DNA of 24,805 nt. Origin: Anthropogastromicrobium aceti (GTDB lineage: Bacteria; Bacillota; Clostridia; Lachnospirales; Lachnospiraceae). Each line of letters starts with the position of its first letter. Position 1 is the first letter of the stretch. Below are positions 1 to 7,835 of the stretch, one piece after another. The position numbers and the translations under genes were made by a program. The DNA lies in assembly GCF_025567095.1 (NCBI RefSeq), contig NZ_JAOQJH010000041.1, one strand, 5' to 3'. The notes beneath the pieces are model-generated. The model saw only the letters and a list, made by a program, of their open reading frames with translations. It was not told where the DNA came from and did no database searches.

Positions 1-129
1 AAGGCGTATCATGCATTTACGGGCATGCTTTACACATACATTATGCAAATGTGCCAATGCATGAAAACGACGATCGATTTCATAGCGTTCGTATTTAGAT
101 GTTTTTAACAGAAGCTGTACCGTATGCAT
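1..129 (-). CDS. tnpB: TnpB-like transposon nuclease, N-terminal 43 residues (runs off window)
   Basis: An open frame runs from an ATG at 129-127 to the window edge, encoding 43 residues that begin MHTVQLLLKTSKYERY and contain FHALAHLHNVCVKHARK. A strong ribosome binding site (AAGGAGGG) lies about 5 bases upstream of the ATG. The pattern of a short beta-like start, then a basic helix with HN-x-x-VKHARK, resembles from memory the N-termini of IS200/IS605-family TnpB proteins of Lachnospiraceae. TnpB is an RNA-guided DNA nuclease that uses an omega-RNA made from the right end of its own element. The catalytic RuvC and zinc-finger parts lie outside the window, so the family call rests on the N-terminus only. 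An unrelated hypothetical protein is possible. Confidence 0.5.
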   Translation of the reverse strand, partial: MHTVQLLLKTSKYERYEIDRRFHALAHLHNVCVKHARKCMIRL

Positions 130-310
130 ATGTACCCTCCTTTAACTGCGAATATGAATATATGTTCTTTGCTGATATAAACAGTATATCATACAACACA
201 CAAGGACACAAGCACAAAACGAGCAGTTGCCTGTACAACATTTCGACAAAATTCGACATCATTGTCCGATAATTGCAAAAAGTTTCTTGGCTTTCCCGCC
301 CGACTTTTGT
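130..310. other. Region upstream of tnpB, probable element left end
   Basis: Apart from the tnpB promoter no gene is supported here. The left end of the TnpB element should lie between the promoter and the hsp20 fragment that begins at 311. I see only weak hairpin potential (the stretch around 238-260 with repeated TCGACA/TTCGAC) and cannot place the exact end. Confidence 0.3.
183..211 (-). promoter_or_regulatory. Promoter for the tnpB-like gene
   Basis: Read on the minus strand, TTGTGT (211-206) and TATACT (188-183) are separated by 17 bases, a good sigma-A arrangement. The start codon at 129 leaves a leader of about 45 bases. Confidence 0.5.
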
Positions 311-545
311 AAAAATAGGGCGCACCCTTTCGGATGCGCCCTGTATAACAATATTTATTCAATTGTAATGTTTTTCTTCTCTTCTACAACTGGCTTTGCT
401 TCTTTCTTCGGAACAAACAGTGTCAGCATACCATGCTGGAACTGTGCCTTAATATCTTCTTCGGTGATATCCTTACCAACATAGAAGCTTCTCTGGCATG
501 ATCCTGCATAACGCTCTCTTCTTAAATACTTGCCAGTTTTCTTAT
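311..545 (-). pseudogene. Truncated hsp20 copy (3' half plus terminator)
   Basis: These 235 bases match 9703-9937 with only about five substitutions and no length change. They carry the last roughly 62 codons of Hsp20 (from KKTGKYLRRERYAG to the C-terminal ITIE), the stop codon and the hairpin terminator. Beyond 545 the similarity stops abruptly. The frame continues upstream into unrelated codons (to an ATG at 591, MLAKSFRNKIKK), so the N-terminal region and most of the alpha-crystallin domain are missing. A 78-residue product is conceivable but would not fold as a small heat shock protein. The high identity implies recent duplication, recombination or gene conversion with the intact gene at 9747. 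Confidence 0.85.
317..342 (-). terminator. Rho-independent terminator of the hsp20 fragment
   Basis: AGGGCGCA and TGCGCCCT form an 8-bp GC-rich stem around a 10-base loop, followed on the minus strand by ATTTTTAC. It is the same terminator that follows intact hsp20. Confidence 0.8.
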
Positions 546-1023
546 GTATTTCTAGCTTTTTAATCTTATTCCGAAAGGACTTTGCTAACATTTTTACTGA
601 CTAATGCTATAAAGTTCAACCTTATTTTCCATCCCTGCACATAACATGTACTGCGATATATAGTATTGTTTGCTTTCTTTCATCAAATCCTCATGTTTTT
701 CCCAGTTGTTCTCTGATTTCAAGTGTAATGATGTCATCCCTTCGCTCCATCACCATTACAGTTACTTCGTCACTACTACGGATGACTCCGCCCCTACAGT
801 TTACTTTTCTACTTTCAGCCTTGCCTTTCTGTGACTTGTGTTTTTTCGATTTTCATTAACCTGTCGGATTGTACACCCTTTGCTAGACGCGCGGACAGGC
901 ACTGGATGGCTTTCTATGTTACGGACTATTTTTATTCTTTTAATCCGTTTATTTCGTATACTCTTTTTTTACTGCTTTGCCGTCCCTATCACTCCAGTCT
1001 TTTGCGATGTACCCATAGCTCAA
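546..1023. other. Gene-poor stretch with a probable mobile-element remnant
   Basis: No intact gene is supported. On the minus strand short coding-like pieces lie in different frames: SYGYIAKDWSDRDGKAV near 1018-970, a piece ending NRKNTSHRKARLKVEK near 860-810, and GVIRSSDEVTVM followed by ERRDDI near 790-730. From memory, such runs resemble the leader of reverse-transcriptase or group-II-intron-like elements of Lachnospiraceae, but no RT domain is present. A 29-codon ORF (MKESKQYYISQ..., about 690-601) follows. I read the stretch as a decayed element that abuts the stop codon of the next gene. Confidence 0.35.
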
Positions 1024-2103
1024 TTATCGTAATGAATAACTTGATAAAATATCAATTTCTCCTATCGGCTGATAATACACCTTGCAACTTCCATTCTGTT
1101 GATACAACTCATATAAAATATTTTCATTTTTATTATCTACTAGCATATGTCGTAAATTACTGCATCTCAGATCTAGTTCATCAATTACTTCCCTTTTACT
1201 ATCTACTAACCACACCTTTCCAGTATTTCTTGAATATAAAAAAAATTTATTACTCTCATTCAATGTTTCACAAATATCAAGTGCTAAATATGCATCCCAT
1301 TCAAGTAGCACAGTAATACCTTTATCTTCTATCCTTGCCAAAAAACCTGAGTTGTCCCAATATTTCATATATATATACTTTTCATAGATTTTCATAGATA
1401 ATATCATACTATCTTTTTCATTTATTGCCAGCATTATTTGTTTTATTTTTTTTAATTCTTTATTGTATACTTCTATGTATGACTGTTTCTGTCCATAATC
1501 ATAATTTGTTACATATACATATATTAACTCCTGATCAACTGTAAATTGTTCAATAAACTCCCCTTTATTATTCTTATTATTATAATTTTTAACTATATTT
1601 GCTTGTCTTTTTTCATTTTCACGATATAAAATTCCTTTTCCATATTTCCCATAAATTTTTCCAATGTACGATATTACGCCATCCAAATATTCCACATAAA
1701 TTAAAGGTTGATTTACTTCTATAGCTGTGATAGGCTTTAACTCTGATCTTTTCAAATCAAGGCTATATAAAATAGCATTATATATATTCCTCTCTTTTTT
1801 CTTACTAATCCAAAAAAATATTGCATCATTGTTATATGCAATGTCGCCAGATGAAATCTCCTGATTATCTATTTCCCCAATCTTATTGCATTTATCCGAT
1901 TCTACATTATATTGAAAATATACCGTCCTATCTGTAATTTTATCATATATAGAAAAAAATATCTTTTCATCATATATTGTTAAAATCGTAGCCGATTCCC
2001 AATCAATTTTTCCATCTATTACTTCTGCCTGCACCTTAATTTCTATATTAATAAATACTATACATACTATCAGAAAAAGTGCTACAATATTTTTTCTATT
2101 CAT
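1024..2103 (-). CDS. Secreted protein of unknown function, possible beta-propeller
   Basis: A 359-residue protein with a signal peptide: a short basic start (MNRKN), a hydrophobic core (IVALFLIVCIVFINI) and a likely cleavage after the Ala of VQA near residue 27. The rest is hydrophilic and rich in alternating beta-strand patterns such as IFFSIYDKI, IYVYVTNYDYG and IYMKYWDNSG. That resembles degenerate propeller-type repeat proteins found outside Firmicutes cells, but no named motif is certain. A ribosome binding site (GGAGAG) precedes the ATG. It lies 56 bases downstream of another secreted-protein gene in the same direction and probably shares its transcript. No terminator follows; the stop is next to a mobile-element remnant. 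Composition is more AT-rich than the core genes. Function is not recognised. Confidence 0.75.
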   Translation of the reverse strand: MNRKNIVALFLIVCIVFINIEIKVQAEVIDGKIDWESATILTIYDEKIFFSIYDKITDRTVYFQYNVESDKCNKIGEIDNQEISSGDIAYNNDAIFFWISKKKERNIYNAILYSLDLKRSELKPITAIEVNQPLIYVEYLDGVISYIGKIYGKYGKGILYRENEKRQANIVKNYNNKNNKGEFIEQFTVDQELIYVYVTNYDYGQKQSYIEVYNKELKKIKQIMLAINEKDSMILSMKIYEKYIYMKYWDNSGFLARIEDKGITVLLEWDAYLALDICETLNESNKFFLYSRNTGKVWLVDSKREVIDELDLRCSNLRHMLVDNKNENILYELYQQNGSCKVYYQPIGEIDILSSYSLR

Positions 2104-2159
2104 CGTTTTTCTCTACTCTCCATATAATCAAGTGTTTTTTTCAATATATTCAATACTAT

Positions 2160-3230
2160 TTATTTTAAATATTTTTCTTCGATTGCCGATATATAAAACG
2201 CTGAATATATTTCTAGACCATTTTGCATTTTTTCACCATTAGAAACCCAAAAACAATAATATGGGGCAAAATATTTGTGATAATTGCTTGTTTTATAAAT
2301 AAGCTCTATCTTAGAAATATTATCCTGATTTGGTGGGTATGTAGCACTCGTCCAATACCGTTGTTCCAAAAGTCGATTTTTCGCTTCCTCAACTGTTATT
2401 ATGGGATAATCGCCTATTTTATTATTTAAATTTTCATTATGAATAGTTATAGAATACACGTTATAATTCTCATCTAAAGAAACCTCTATACGATGAAAAT
2501 TATAATTAATTATGTTCTTTTCTTCCACTGACTCTTTTTTTAACACGAAAGCAATTCTCCATTTTTGCCTTCCGTCTATAGTATAATCCCCACCATTTAT
2601 ATCATACTGATATTTATCCACTCCACAAATTTTCGGAAACATCTCTTGTAACTGCTTTGCAATCAAAACTATTTGGTCATACTCGTTTTCTTTTTGACAT
2701 TTTTCCAATACTAAGGATGGTGAAAAAATGATTACAGTATCTTTATTATCTTTTACAATTACCTGAATACCTTTCTCTGATATCGAACACTCATTAAAAT
2801 ATAAATACTCGTTTGCTATGCCTCCCTCTTTTTCTTGAATCCATTCCAAAATTTCCTGATCTAATCCCCCTTGTTTTTTCACTTTACTATCTTCATATTT
2901 AATTCCGAATTTTTCTGCCATATCTTTTAGTTGTTCTTTTAACTCATCTTCATTAAAATTATCTACTTTTTCATCTTCCCCATAACATGATGCATTATAA
3001 TATACTGGAAGTTCTTTCACTTTGCTTTCTTCATTCCACGGATTTGCATCCTGTATACATTGATCTTCATATAATAAAAATGTCTCATTTCCATCTACAT
3101 TTTTACTTTCCTCTGCCACATCTGATATTTCTATATTGGGCAAATAAGATTGCCTCTCAACATAATTTATATCATTTTGTACTACAACGTTAACTATTAA
3201 AATTAAAATCCACATTATTTTTCTTATCAT
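2160..3230 (-). CDS. Secreted/exported protein of unknown function
   Basis: A 356-residue protein with an N-terminal hydrophobic segment (IMWILILIVNVVV, residues 5-17) that could be a signal peptide or membrane anchor. The body is acidic and lysine-rich. The C-terminal part, PIITVEEAKNRLLEQ, then IELIYKTSNYHKYFAPYYCFWV and a closing SAFYISAIEEKYL, matches from memory the shape of a recurrent Lachnospiraceae exported family of unknown role. The ATG has only a weak Shine-Dalgarno (AGAAAG). A terminator hairpin sits about 30 bases before the start, leaving little room for a promoter. Translation and transcription may therefore depend on readthrough from the upstream peptidase-like gene. No catalytic motif is seen. 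Confidence 0.72.
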   Translation of the reverse strand: MIRKIMWILILIVNVVVQNDINYVERQSYLPNIEISDVAEESKNVDGNETFLLYEDQCIQDANPWNEESKVKELPVYYNASCYGEDEKVDNFNEDELKEQLKDMAEKFGIKYEDSKVKKQGGLDQEILEWIQEKEGGIANEYLYFNECSISEKGIQVIVKDNKDTVIIFSPSLVLEKCQKENEYDQIVLIAKQLQEMFPKICGVDKYQYDINGGDYTIDGRQKWRIAFVLKKESVEEKNIINYNFHRIEVSLDENYNVYSITIHNENLNNKIGDYPIITVEEAKNRLLEQRYWTSATYPPNQDNISKIELIYKTSNYHKYFAPYYCFWVSNGEKMQNGLEIYSAFYISAIEEKYLK

Positions 3231-3257
3231 AATATCACGCTTTCTGTATTATTAAGA

Positions 3258-3288
3258 AGAAAAAAAGGCATATTTAATTTAATATGCC
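3258..3288 (-). terminator. Intergenic terminator or attenuator between secreted-protein genes
   Basis: On the minus strand GGCATATT pairs with AATATGCC over a 6-base loop (3288-3267) and is followed by a run of seven T residues. It lies after the cysteine peptidase-like gene and 28 bases before the next start, so it probably sets a lower expression level for the two downstream genes. Confidence 0.7.
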
Positions 3289-3303
3289 CTCTTTTATTAA
3301 CTT

Positions 3304-4005
3304 TTAAAATATGTATCCTATTCCACGTCTTGCAATTGCACTTTTTACACTAGTTGACGGCATTACATACTGAGTGCTTGCACTTCCATTTACCCATGGA
3401 ATGTATGAATCCGCTACCATTACCATTCCACGGTCACTTGTAATCCCTGTAATGCACATTGCATGTGCATTAAGCGCATACGGCCATCCATCTGCTGTCG
3501 ACATAGTTGCACTAATTATAGGTGGTGCATTATGTCCTGCTATTGCGGTATAAAAATTAGCTTTCATCGCATCTAACGAAACAGTTGATGACATTGCCAC
3601 ATATACATTAGCACTTTGCGCACTATTTAAATATGACTGTGCCTGTGATAATGACGCTGCTCCACCCCCAAACAAAGCTCCCATCGGTACTTCTATTCCA
3701 GTCAACCACCGCATTGTCGCATAACAACATGCTGCCACACAATTATTTTGTGCAGACTGTTGAGGCATATAAAATCCCCCCAACTGATACCATGACGCTC
3801 TAGTTTCAACGATCTTTTCATCTTCCACACTGTAATATTTTTCAATTGCAATTACTTTCTGTTCTTCTGTCATTTCTTCTAATTGTTCCTGCAATGACGA
3901 TATTGGTTCAATAACTATACCACTATTTGAAGTATCCGCCATGGTTGGAATTGTCATACATATAGATAATAATATTCCAAATACAAGACTTTTCTTCATC
4001 TTCAT
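3304..4005 (-). CDS. Secreted C39/papain-like cysteine peptidase-like protein
   Basis: A 233-residue protein with a clear signal peptide (MKMKKSLVFGILLSICMTIP, likely cleavage after TMA, residue 23). A charged, glutamate-rich stretch at residues 30-70 could be a propeptide. The C-terminal domain has a papain/C39-like layout. Q86 and C89 in QNNCVAACC are the presumed oxyanion Gln and nucleophile, H181 in NAHAMCITGI the presumed His, and D199 in MVADSYIPW the third residue. Family members bind or cleave peptides, and some act on the leader of exported peptides. Here the domain is free rather than fused to an ABC exporter, and it lies some 190 bases from an ABC pair. A strong promoter and AAAGGAGA precede the ATG at 4005. 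Activity and substrate are unknown; a non-catalytic role is possible. Confidence 0.68.
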   Translation of the reverse strand: MKMKKSLVFGILLSICMTIPTMADTSNSGIVIEPISSLQEQLEEMTEEQKVIAIEKYYSVEDEKIVETRASWYQLGGFYMPQQSAQNNCVAACCYATMRWLTGIEVPMGALFGGGAASLSQAQSYLNSAQSANVYVAMSSTVSLDAMKANFYTAIAGHNAPPIISATMSTADGWPYALNAHAMCITGITSDRGMVMVADSYIPWVNGSASTQYVMPSTSVKSAIARRGIGYIF

Positions 4006-4053
4006 AATTCTCCTTTCTTTTTTTAATTACTCACGTTTTTTAACTTCGCTTTC

Positions 4054-4082
4054 ATATTATCATTATTTTCAATAAAATGCAA
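4054..4082 (-). promoter_or_regulatory. Promoter of the secreted cysteine peptidase-like gene
   Basis: Read on the minus strand, TTGCAT (4082-4077) and TAATAT (4059-4054) are 17 bases apart, about 50 bases before the start codon. Both boxes deviate slightly from consensus. Confidence 0.55.
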
Positions 4083-4130
4083 CACATTTTGAAACCGGGG
4101 TACAGGGGCAATAGATCTTTTTAGGTGGTG

Positions 4131-4184
4131 AAAATAGGGCGCACCCTTTCGGATGCGCCCTGCATAACAATATTTATTCAATTG
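4131..4184 (-). repeat. Third copy of the hsp20 3' end (last codons plus terminator)
   Basis: These 54 bases repeat the end of hsp20 (compare 9703-9757 and 311-364): the final codons, the TAA and the complete terminator. It is fused to the downstream side of an unrelated ABC transporter gene, so the hairpin (AGGGCGCA 4136-4143 with TGCGCCCT 4154-4161, then ATTTTC on the minus strand) now ends that operon. It suggests a recombination junction. Left of it, 4088-4128 is a degenerate copy of the palindromic repeat found at 9642-9691. Confidence 0.8.
4136..4161 (-). terminator. Rho-independent terminator downstream of the ABC exporter pair
   Basis: An 8-bp GC-rich stem with a 10-base loop, identical to the hsp20 terminator, 36 bases after the stop codon of the second ABC gene. 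Confidence 0.75.
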
Positions 4185-4196
4185 GAAGAATCCAAT

Positions 4197-5954
4197 TTAT
4201 TTTTGAGCCAAGGGACAAGGAGCCAGTTTCCAGCTTACTGCCTGTTCTCTGGCATCTACAAATCTCTTATATATACCATCCTGCGTCATAAGCTGTTCAT
4301 GTGTTCCCTTCTGTACAATTCTTCCTTTATCAACAACTACTATTTGATCTGCATGACGAACAGTCTTTAATCTATGAGCAATCATGATAATTGTCTTTTC
4401 CTTTGTAAGTGCTTCTATGGCATCCATCAAATCCTTTTCATTCTCCGGATCAACATTAGCTGTTGCCTCGTCTAATATGACGACTGGCGCATCCTTCATA
4501 ATAGCACGTGCTATAGAAATGCGCTGCTTCTGGCCTCCTGAAAGGGATGAACCACCCTCTCCAATCACTGTATCATAACCATTCGGAAGCTGACTGATAA
4601 AGTCATGACAGCATGCTTTCTTTGCAGCTGCTATAACTTCCTCGTGTGTTGCATCCTGACGGCCAAATTTGATATTATTTTCAATCGTATCGGCAAACAA
4701 ATATACAGTCTGAAATACAAAGGAAAAATTGTTCATCAGACTGTTCATGCTGTAATCCTTCACATTTACACCACCAAGTGTCACTTTGCCTTCATCTACG
4801 TCCCAGAATCTTGCGATCAGATTACACAATGTAGATTTACCACCACCAGATGGACCAACGATTGCTGTTGTTGTCTTTTCTGGAATTGAAAGCGATACAT
4901 CGTCAATGATTTTTCTCTTGTCGTAGGAAAACGAAATGTGGTCAAGTTTAATATCACAATTTTGCGGCTTGATTTCTTTTCCGTCAATGTCCATCGTATC
5001 AAGCTCAAGAATTGCATTTGCCTTATCTACGCACACGCTTACCACATGCAAAAGTGATGAGTAGTTTCCGGCACACTCAAGGCTTGAATACAGCATGAAT
5101 GCTGATATCGTCATACCGATTGCATAAACAGCACTCATTGTTCCGTTTATATAAAATGCCGCGCTGCCGATCACAATGATTGCTCCTGTAATCTTCGTAA
5201 CTACTCCCTGAAGAAAATGATATGGCACAAACAAAAGCTCCATCTTCGTGTTTATCTTCGCACATGCTTCATTTGCATCATTTAGTCTTTTCGCCTGTTT
5301 TCCAAGGAGATTGTATGATTTTACTTCTGATATTCCCTGGATGTATTCCATGATCTGACTTATCAATTCAGTATCGCACTGAACTTTTTTCTCTGAATCA
5401 CTCTTTCCAGCCTTTTGCATGATTGAGTTGATTACAAAGAAAATGAATACACCAGCTGCTGATATCAGACCAATTCTCCAATCAAAAATGAAAATCATAA
5501 GAACAATCATAGTTGTTTCCAGAATACCCTGTGTCGTCAGCATCACAACTCTAGCTGCAATATCACCAAGCACTTCCATAGTATTCGTTGTAACAGAAGA
5601 AATCTCGCCGATGCTGTTTGAATTAAAATATCCCATCGGAAGATAACGAAGATGTTCTGCTATCTTTATCCTCATAAAAGCACTTGCATTATACCCGCCT
5701 TCTGTCTGGAGCACAGTTGAAAATCTCTTGCAGATAATATCGACTGCAACGGCAATTCCCATAATAGCAATTGAACCAATGATATATTTTCCCATGGATT
5801 CTTTACTCATCAATCCTATCAGTACATACATGATAGCCGGTATTTTCATCGCAGAGGCAAGGGCTTCTACAAGACCAATCACTATGGACAGTTTGAATTT
5901 ATTTTCATTTTCTTTTCCAGAAAACTTAAAGAACTTTGCCAGAATCTCAAACAT
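4197..5954 (-). CDS. ABC exporter half-transporter (permease-ATPase fusion), second subunit
   Basis: A 585-residue type IV ABC half-transporter. The membrane domain (residues about 20-310) has several hydrophobic helices. In the nucleotide-binding domain, Walker A is G367-T375 (GPSGGGKST), the signature LSGGQ is 471-475, Walker B with catalytic Glu is VVILDE (491-496) and the switch His is H527, so this site appears competent. It starts one base after the stop of the preceding ABC gene with a Shine-Dalgarno inside that gene, so the two probably form a heterodimer. The substrate is unknown. The overall style is like IrtAB/YbtPQ-type transporters. The C-terminus ends SWKLAPCPLAQK. The last residues overlap a GAGCC-type repeat, so the natural end may have been SWKL and the tail a junction artefact. 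Confidence 0.9.
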   Translation of the reverse strand: MFEILAKFFKFSGKENENKFKLSIVIGLVEALASAMKIPAIMYVLIGLMSKESMGKYIIGSIAIMGIAVAVDIICKRFSTVLQTEGGYNASAFMRIKIAEHLRYLPMGYFNSNSIGEISSVTTNTMEVLGDIAARVVMLTTQGILETTMIVLMIFIFDWRIGLISAAGVFIFFVINSIMQKAGKSDSEKKVQCDTELISQIMEYIQGISEVKSYNLLGKQAKRLNDANEACAKINTKMELLFVPYHFLQGVVTKITGAIIVIGSAAFYINGTMSAVYAIGMTISAFMLYSSLECAGNYSSLLHVVSVCVDKANAILELDTMDIDGKEIKPQNCDIKLDHISFSYDKRKIIDDVSLSIPEKTTTAIVGPSGGGKSTLCNLIARFWDVDEGKVTLGGVNVKDYSMNSLMNNFSFVFQTVYLFADTIENNIKFGRQDATHEEVIAAAKKACCHDFISQLPNGYDTVIGEGGSSLSGGQKQRISIARAIMKDAPVVILDEATANVDPENEKDLMDAIEALTKEKTIIMIAHRLKTVRHADQIVVVDKGRIVQKGTHEQLMTQDGIYKRFVDAREQAVSWKLAPCPLAQK

Positions 5955-5955
5955 A

Positions 5956-7710
5956 TTAGTTTTCCTCCTTTACGGTATCTTTGGAAGATATATGTGCATT
6001 CCACATTTCTTTATAAAGAGGGCATGATGCAAGAAGCTCATTATGTATGCCATGTGCTGCTATATTTCCGTCATTCACAACAAATATCTGATCGCTGTCT
6101 TTAACTGTAGAAAGTCTGTGTGCGATAACAATGAGAGTCTTTCCTGCGACAAGTCTTGCTATAGAATTTTGCAAAATAGCTTCATTCTCAGGATCTGTGT
6201 ATGCAGTTGCCTCGTCAAGGATAACAATTGGTGCATCTTTAAGCATAGCTCTTGCAATCGAAATACGCTGTCTCTCACCTCCGGAAAGATGTCCTCCGGC
6301 TCCTCCGACAATTGTATCAAATCCATTTTCAAGTTGCATGATAAAATCATAGCAGCCACTCTTTTTTGTTACTTCAATGATCTGCTCATCAGTGGCATTC
6401 GGATTGCCCTGTCGGATGTTTTCGCGAACTGATTCGTTGAAAAGATAATTATCCTGCGCCACATATGCGATTTTCTGATTAAAATCAGTAAGTGACATCT
6501 GTCTTACATTCACGCCGCCGATCTTGATACTGCCGCTATTTACGTCCCAAAGAGAAGCAATTAGCTTTGCAATAGTTGATTTTCCGCTTCCTGATGGACC
6601 TACAATTGCATTGACCGTACCAGCCTCCAGCTTCATATTCACTCCGTGCAGGATTTCCTTTTCATGATAACCAAACTTGACATCGGTAAGTGTGATAGAA
6701 TTATCCTTTGGAGCTGCTGTACTCTTTTCAGGTCTTTTAAGCTCCGGCTGTTTTAGGATTCCAACCACCTCATCAATAATCACACCGATTTTACCCAAAT
6801 CATCAGTATAAGAAGCTACTGTGATAATCGGTCCTACAATTCCAAGTGACAAAATGATGCACATAACAAAACTTGAAATCGTCAATGTTCCATTTTCCAC
6901 ATAATGTGCTCCAAATGGAAGAACTGTCAATAATGTATACGGTGTCACAACCATCAGCATTGCCTGAAAAATCGAGCAGCGTTTCATCCACGAAATAAAT
7001 GAATCTGCATATTCCATAGCTGCCTTTGTAAATTTGGCATAAGAGCTTTCCGTTTTTCCAAATGCTTTGATGACTTCAATTCCATCAATATATTCCACTG
7101 CTGCATCATTCAAATCCTTTGTTGTCTTAACCGTTCTTTCAAAACTCGGTTTATAATCAATCATCATGCCAAAATAAGAAAAAAATCCAACTACAACTGG
7201 TACCAATGACCATAGCGCCAGTCTCCAATCTGTCATGAAGAAATAAATTAAGATAATGACTGGCGCCAGCAGATTGGAAGTAAATTCCGGTACAATATGT
7301 GCCAGTGTTGTCTCAATACTGTCAATTCTTTCCACCATGATATTTTTGAATGTACCTGATGGTGTATCCTTCACATATCCAAGCGGCACCCGCGCCAGCT
7401 TTTCACAGCAGGATTTTCGTATATTGGCAAGTACGGTAAACGTTGCTTTATGAGAGAGCGATGTAGAAAGTGAATGAAAAAGCTCTGCTATGATAAACGA
7501 CAGCGCAATCCCTATCGCCTTAATCAAATATTCTTTAAATTCATTACTGCCATCTAAAAACATTGTTATGACATTTGCGATAATAAAATATGGAATTATT
7601 TTGAAGATAACATTTCCTACCGCAAGCACTACACTCCATACATAGGCACTTCTTTTTTGTCCCGCCCACTCCAGTATCCAACTGGCAGCAGACTTCTTCT
7701 TTTCTTTCAT
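5956..7710 (-). CDS. ABC exporter half-transporter (permease-ATPase fusion), first subunit
   Basis: A 584-residue half-transporter with a basic N-terminus and a membrane domain over residues about 20-310. The nucleotide-binding domain has Walker A G371-T379 (GPSGSGKST), Q-loop Q419, signature LSGGE (475-479), Walker B IVILDE (495-500) and H531. It is first in a two-gene operon with the next half-transporter (1-base gap), so a heterodimer is expected. Its Shine-Dalgarno is AAGGGAG. A 17-bp inverted repeat 43 bases upstream matches one before the methyltransferase gene, which suggests co-regulation. IrtAB/YbtPQ-type members of this group handle metal-siderophores, whereas other members export peptides or drugs. 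The sequence alone does not decide which. Confidence 0.9.
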   Translation of the reverse strand: MKEKKKSAASWILEWAGQKRSAYVWSVVLAVGNVIFKIIPYFIIANVITMFLDGSNEFKEYLIKAIGIALSFIIAELFHSLSTSLSHKATFTVLANIRKSCCEKLARVPLGYVKDTPSGTFKNIMVERIDSIETTLAHIVPEFTSNLLAPVIILIYFFMTDWRLALWSLVPVVVGFFSYFGMMIDYKPSFERTVKTTKDLNDAAVEYIDGIEVIKAFGKTESSYAKFTKAAMEYADSFISWMKRCSIFQAMLMVVTPYTLLTVLPFGAHYVENGTLTISSFVMCIILSLGIVGPIITVASYTDDLGKIGVIIDEVVGILKQPELKRPEKSTAAPKDNSITLTDVKFGYHEKEILHGVNMKLEAGTVNAIVGPSGSGKSTIAKLIASLWDVNSGSIKIGGVNVRQMSLTDFNQKIAYVAQDNYLFNESVRENIRQGNPNATDEQIIEVTKKSGCYDFIMQLENGFDTIVGGAGGHLSGGERQRISIARAMLKDAPIVILDEATAYTDPENEAILQNSIARLVAGKTLIVIAHRLSTVKDSDQIFVVNDGNIAAHGIHNELLASCPLYKEMWNAHISSKDTVKEEN

Positions 7711-7752
7711 GCAAACACACTCCCTTACTATAATTTTGCTCAGGCAATCTAA

Positions 7753-7769
7753 ATTAGTTTCAACTAACC
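7753..7769. promoter_or_regulatory. Operator-like inverted repeat upstream of the ABC pair
   Basis: Minus strand GGTTAGTTGAAACTAAT; it contains the perfect palindrome TTAGTT-2-AACTAA (7754-7767). It matches the site at 9489-9505 at 15 of 17 positions. The TTAG...CTAA form resembles sites of DtxR/MntR-type metalloregulators, which is inference. Confidence 0.5.
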
Positions 7770-7780
7770 TATCTATAATA

Positions 7781-7814
7781 AATAAGATGGCTCGCCGGCA
7801 TAAGCCACCTTATT
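7781..7814. terminator. Terminator between the hydrolase gene and the ABC pair
   Basis: AATAAGATGGCT (7781-7792) pairs with AGCCACCTTATT (7803-7814), a 12-bp stem with one wobble and a 10-base loop, with flanking T/A runs on both sides. It separates the methyltransferase-hydrolase unit from the ABC unit, so the latter needs its own promoter. Confidence 0.7.
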
Positions 7815-7835
7815 TTATTATTCTGAAAAGCTTAT

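Noticed and set aside
831..1316. 161-codon plus-strand ORF over the start of the accessory block
   Set aside because: It lies antisense to the secreted-protein gene and the remnant, has no ribosome binding site, and its Tyr/Phe/His-rich translation looks like reverse-complemented AT-rich coding DNA.
5956..7710. Lantibiotic/bacteriocin exporter with peptidase domain
   Set aside because: No N-terminal C39 domain is present in either ABC protein and no precursor peptide with a double-glycine leader was found nearby.
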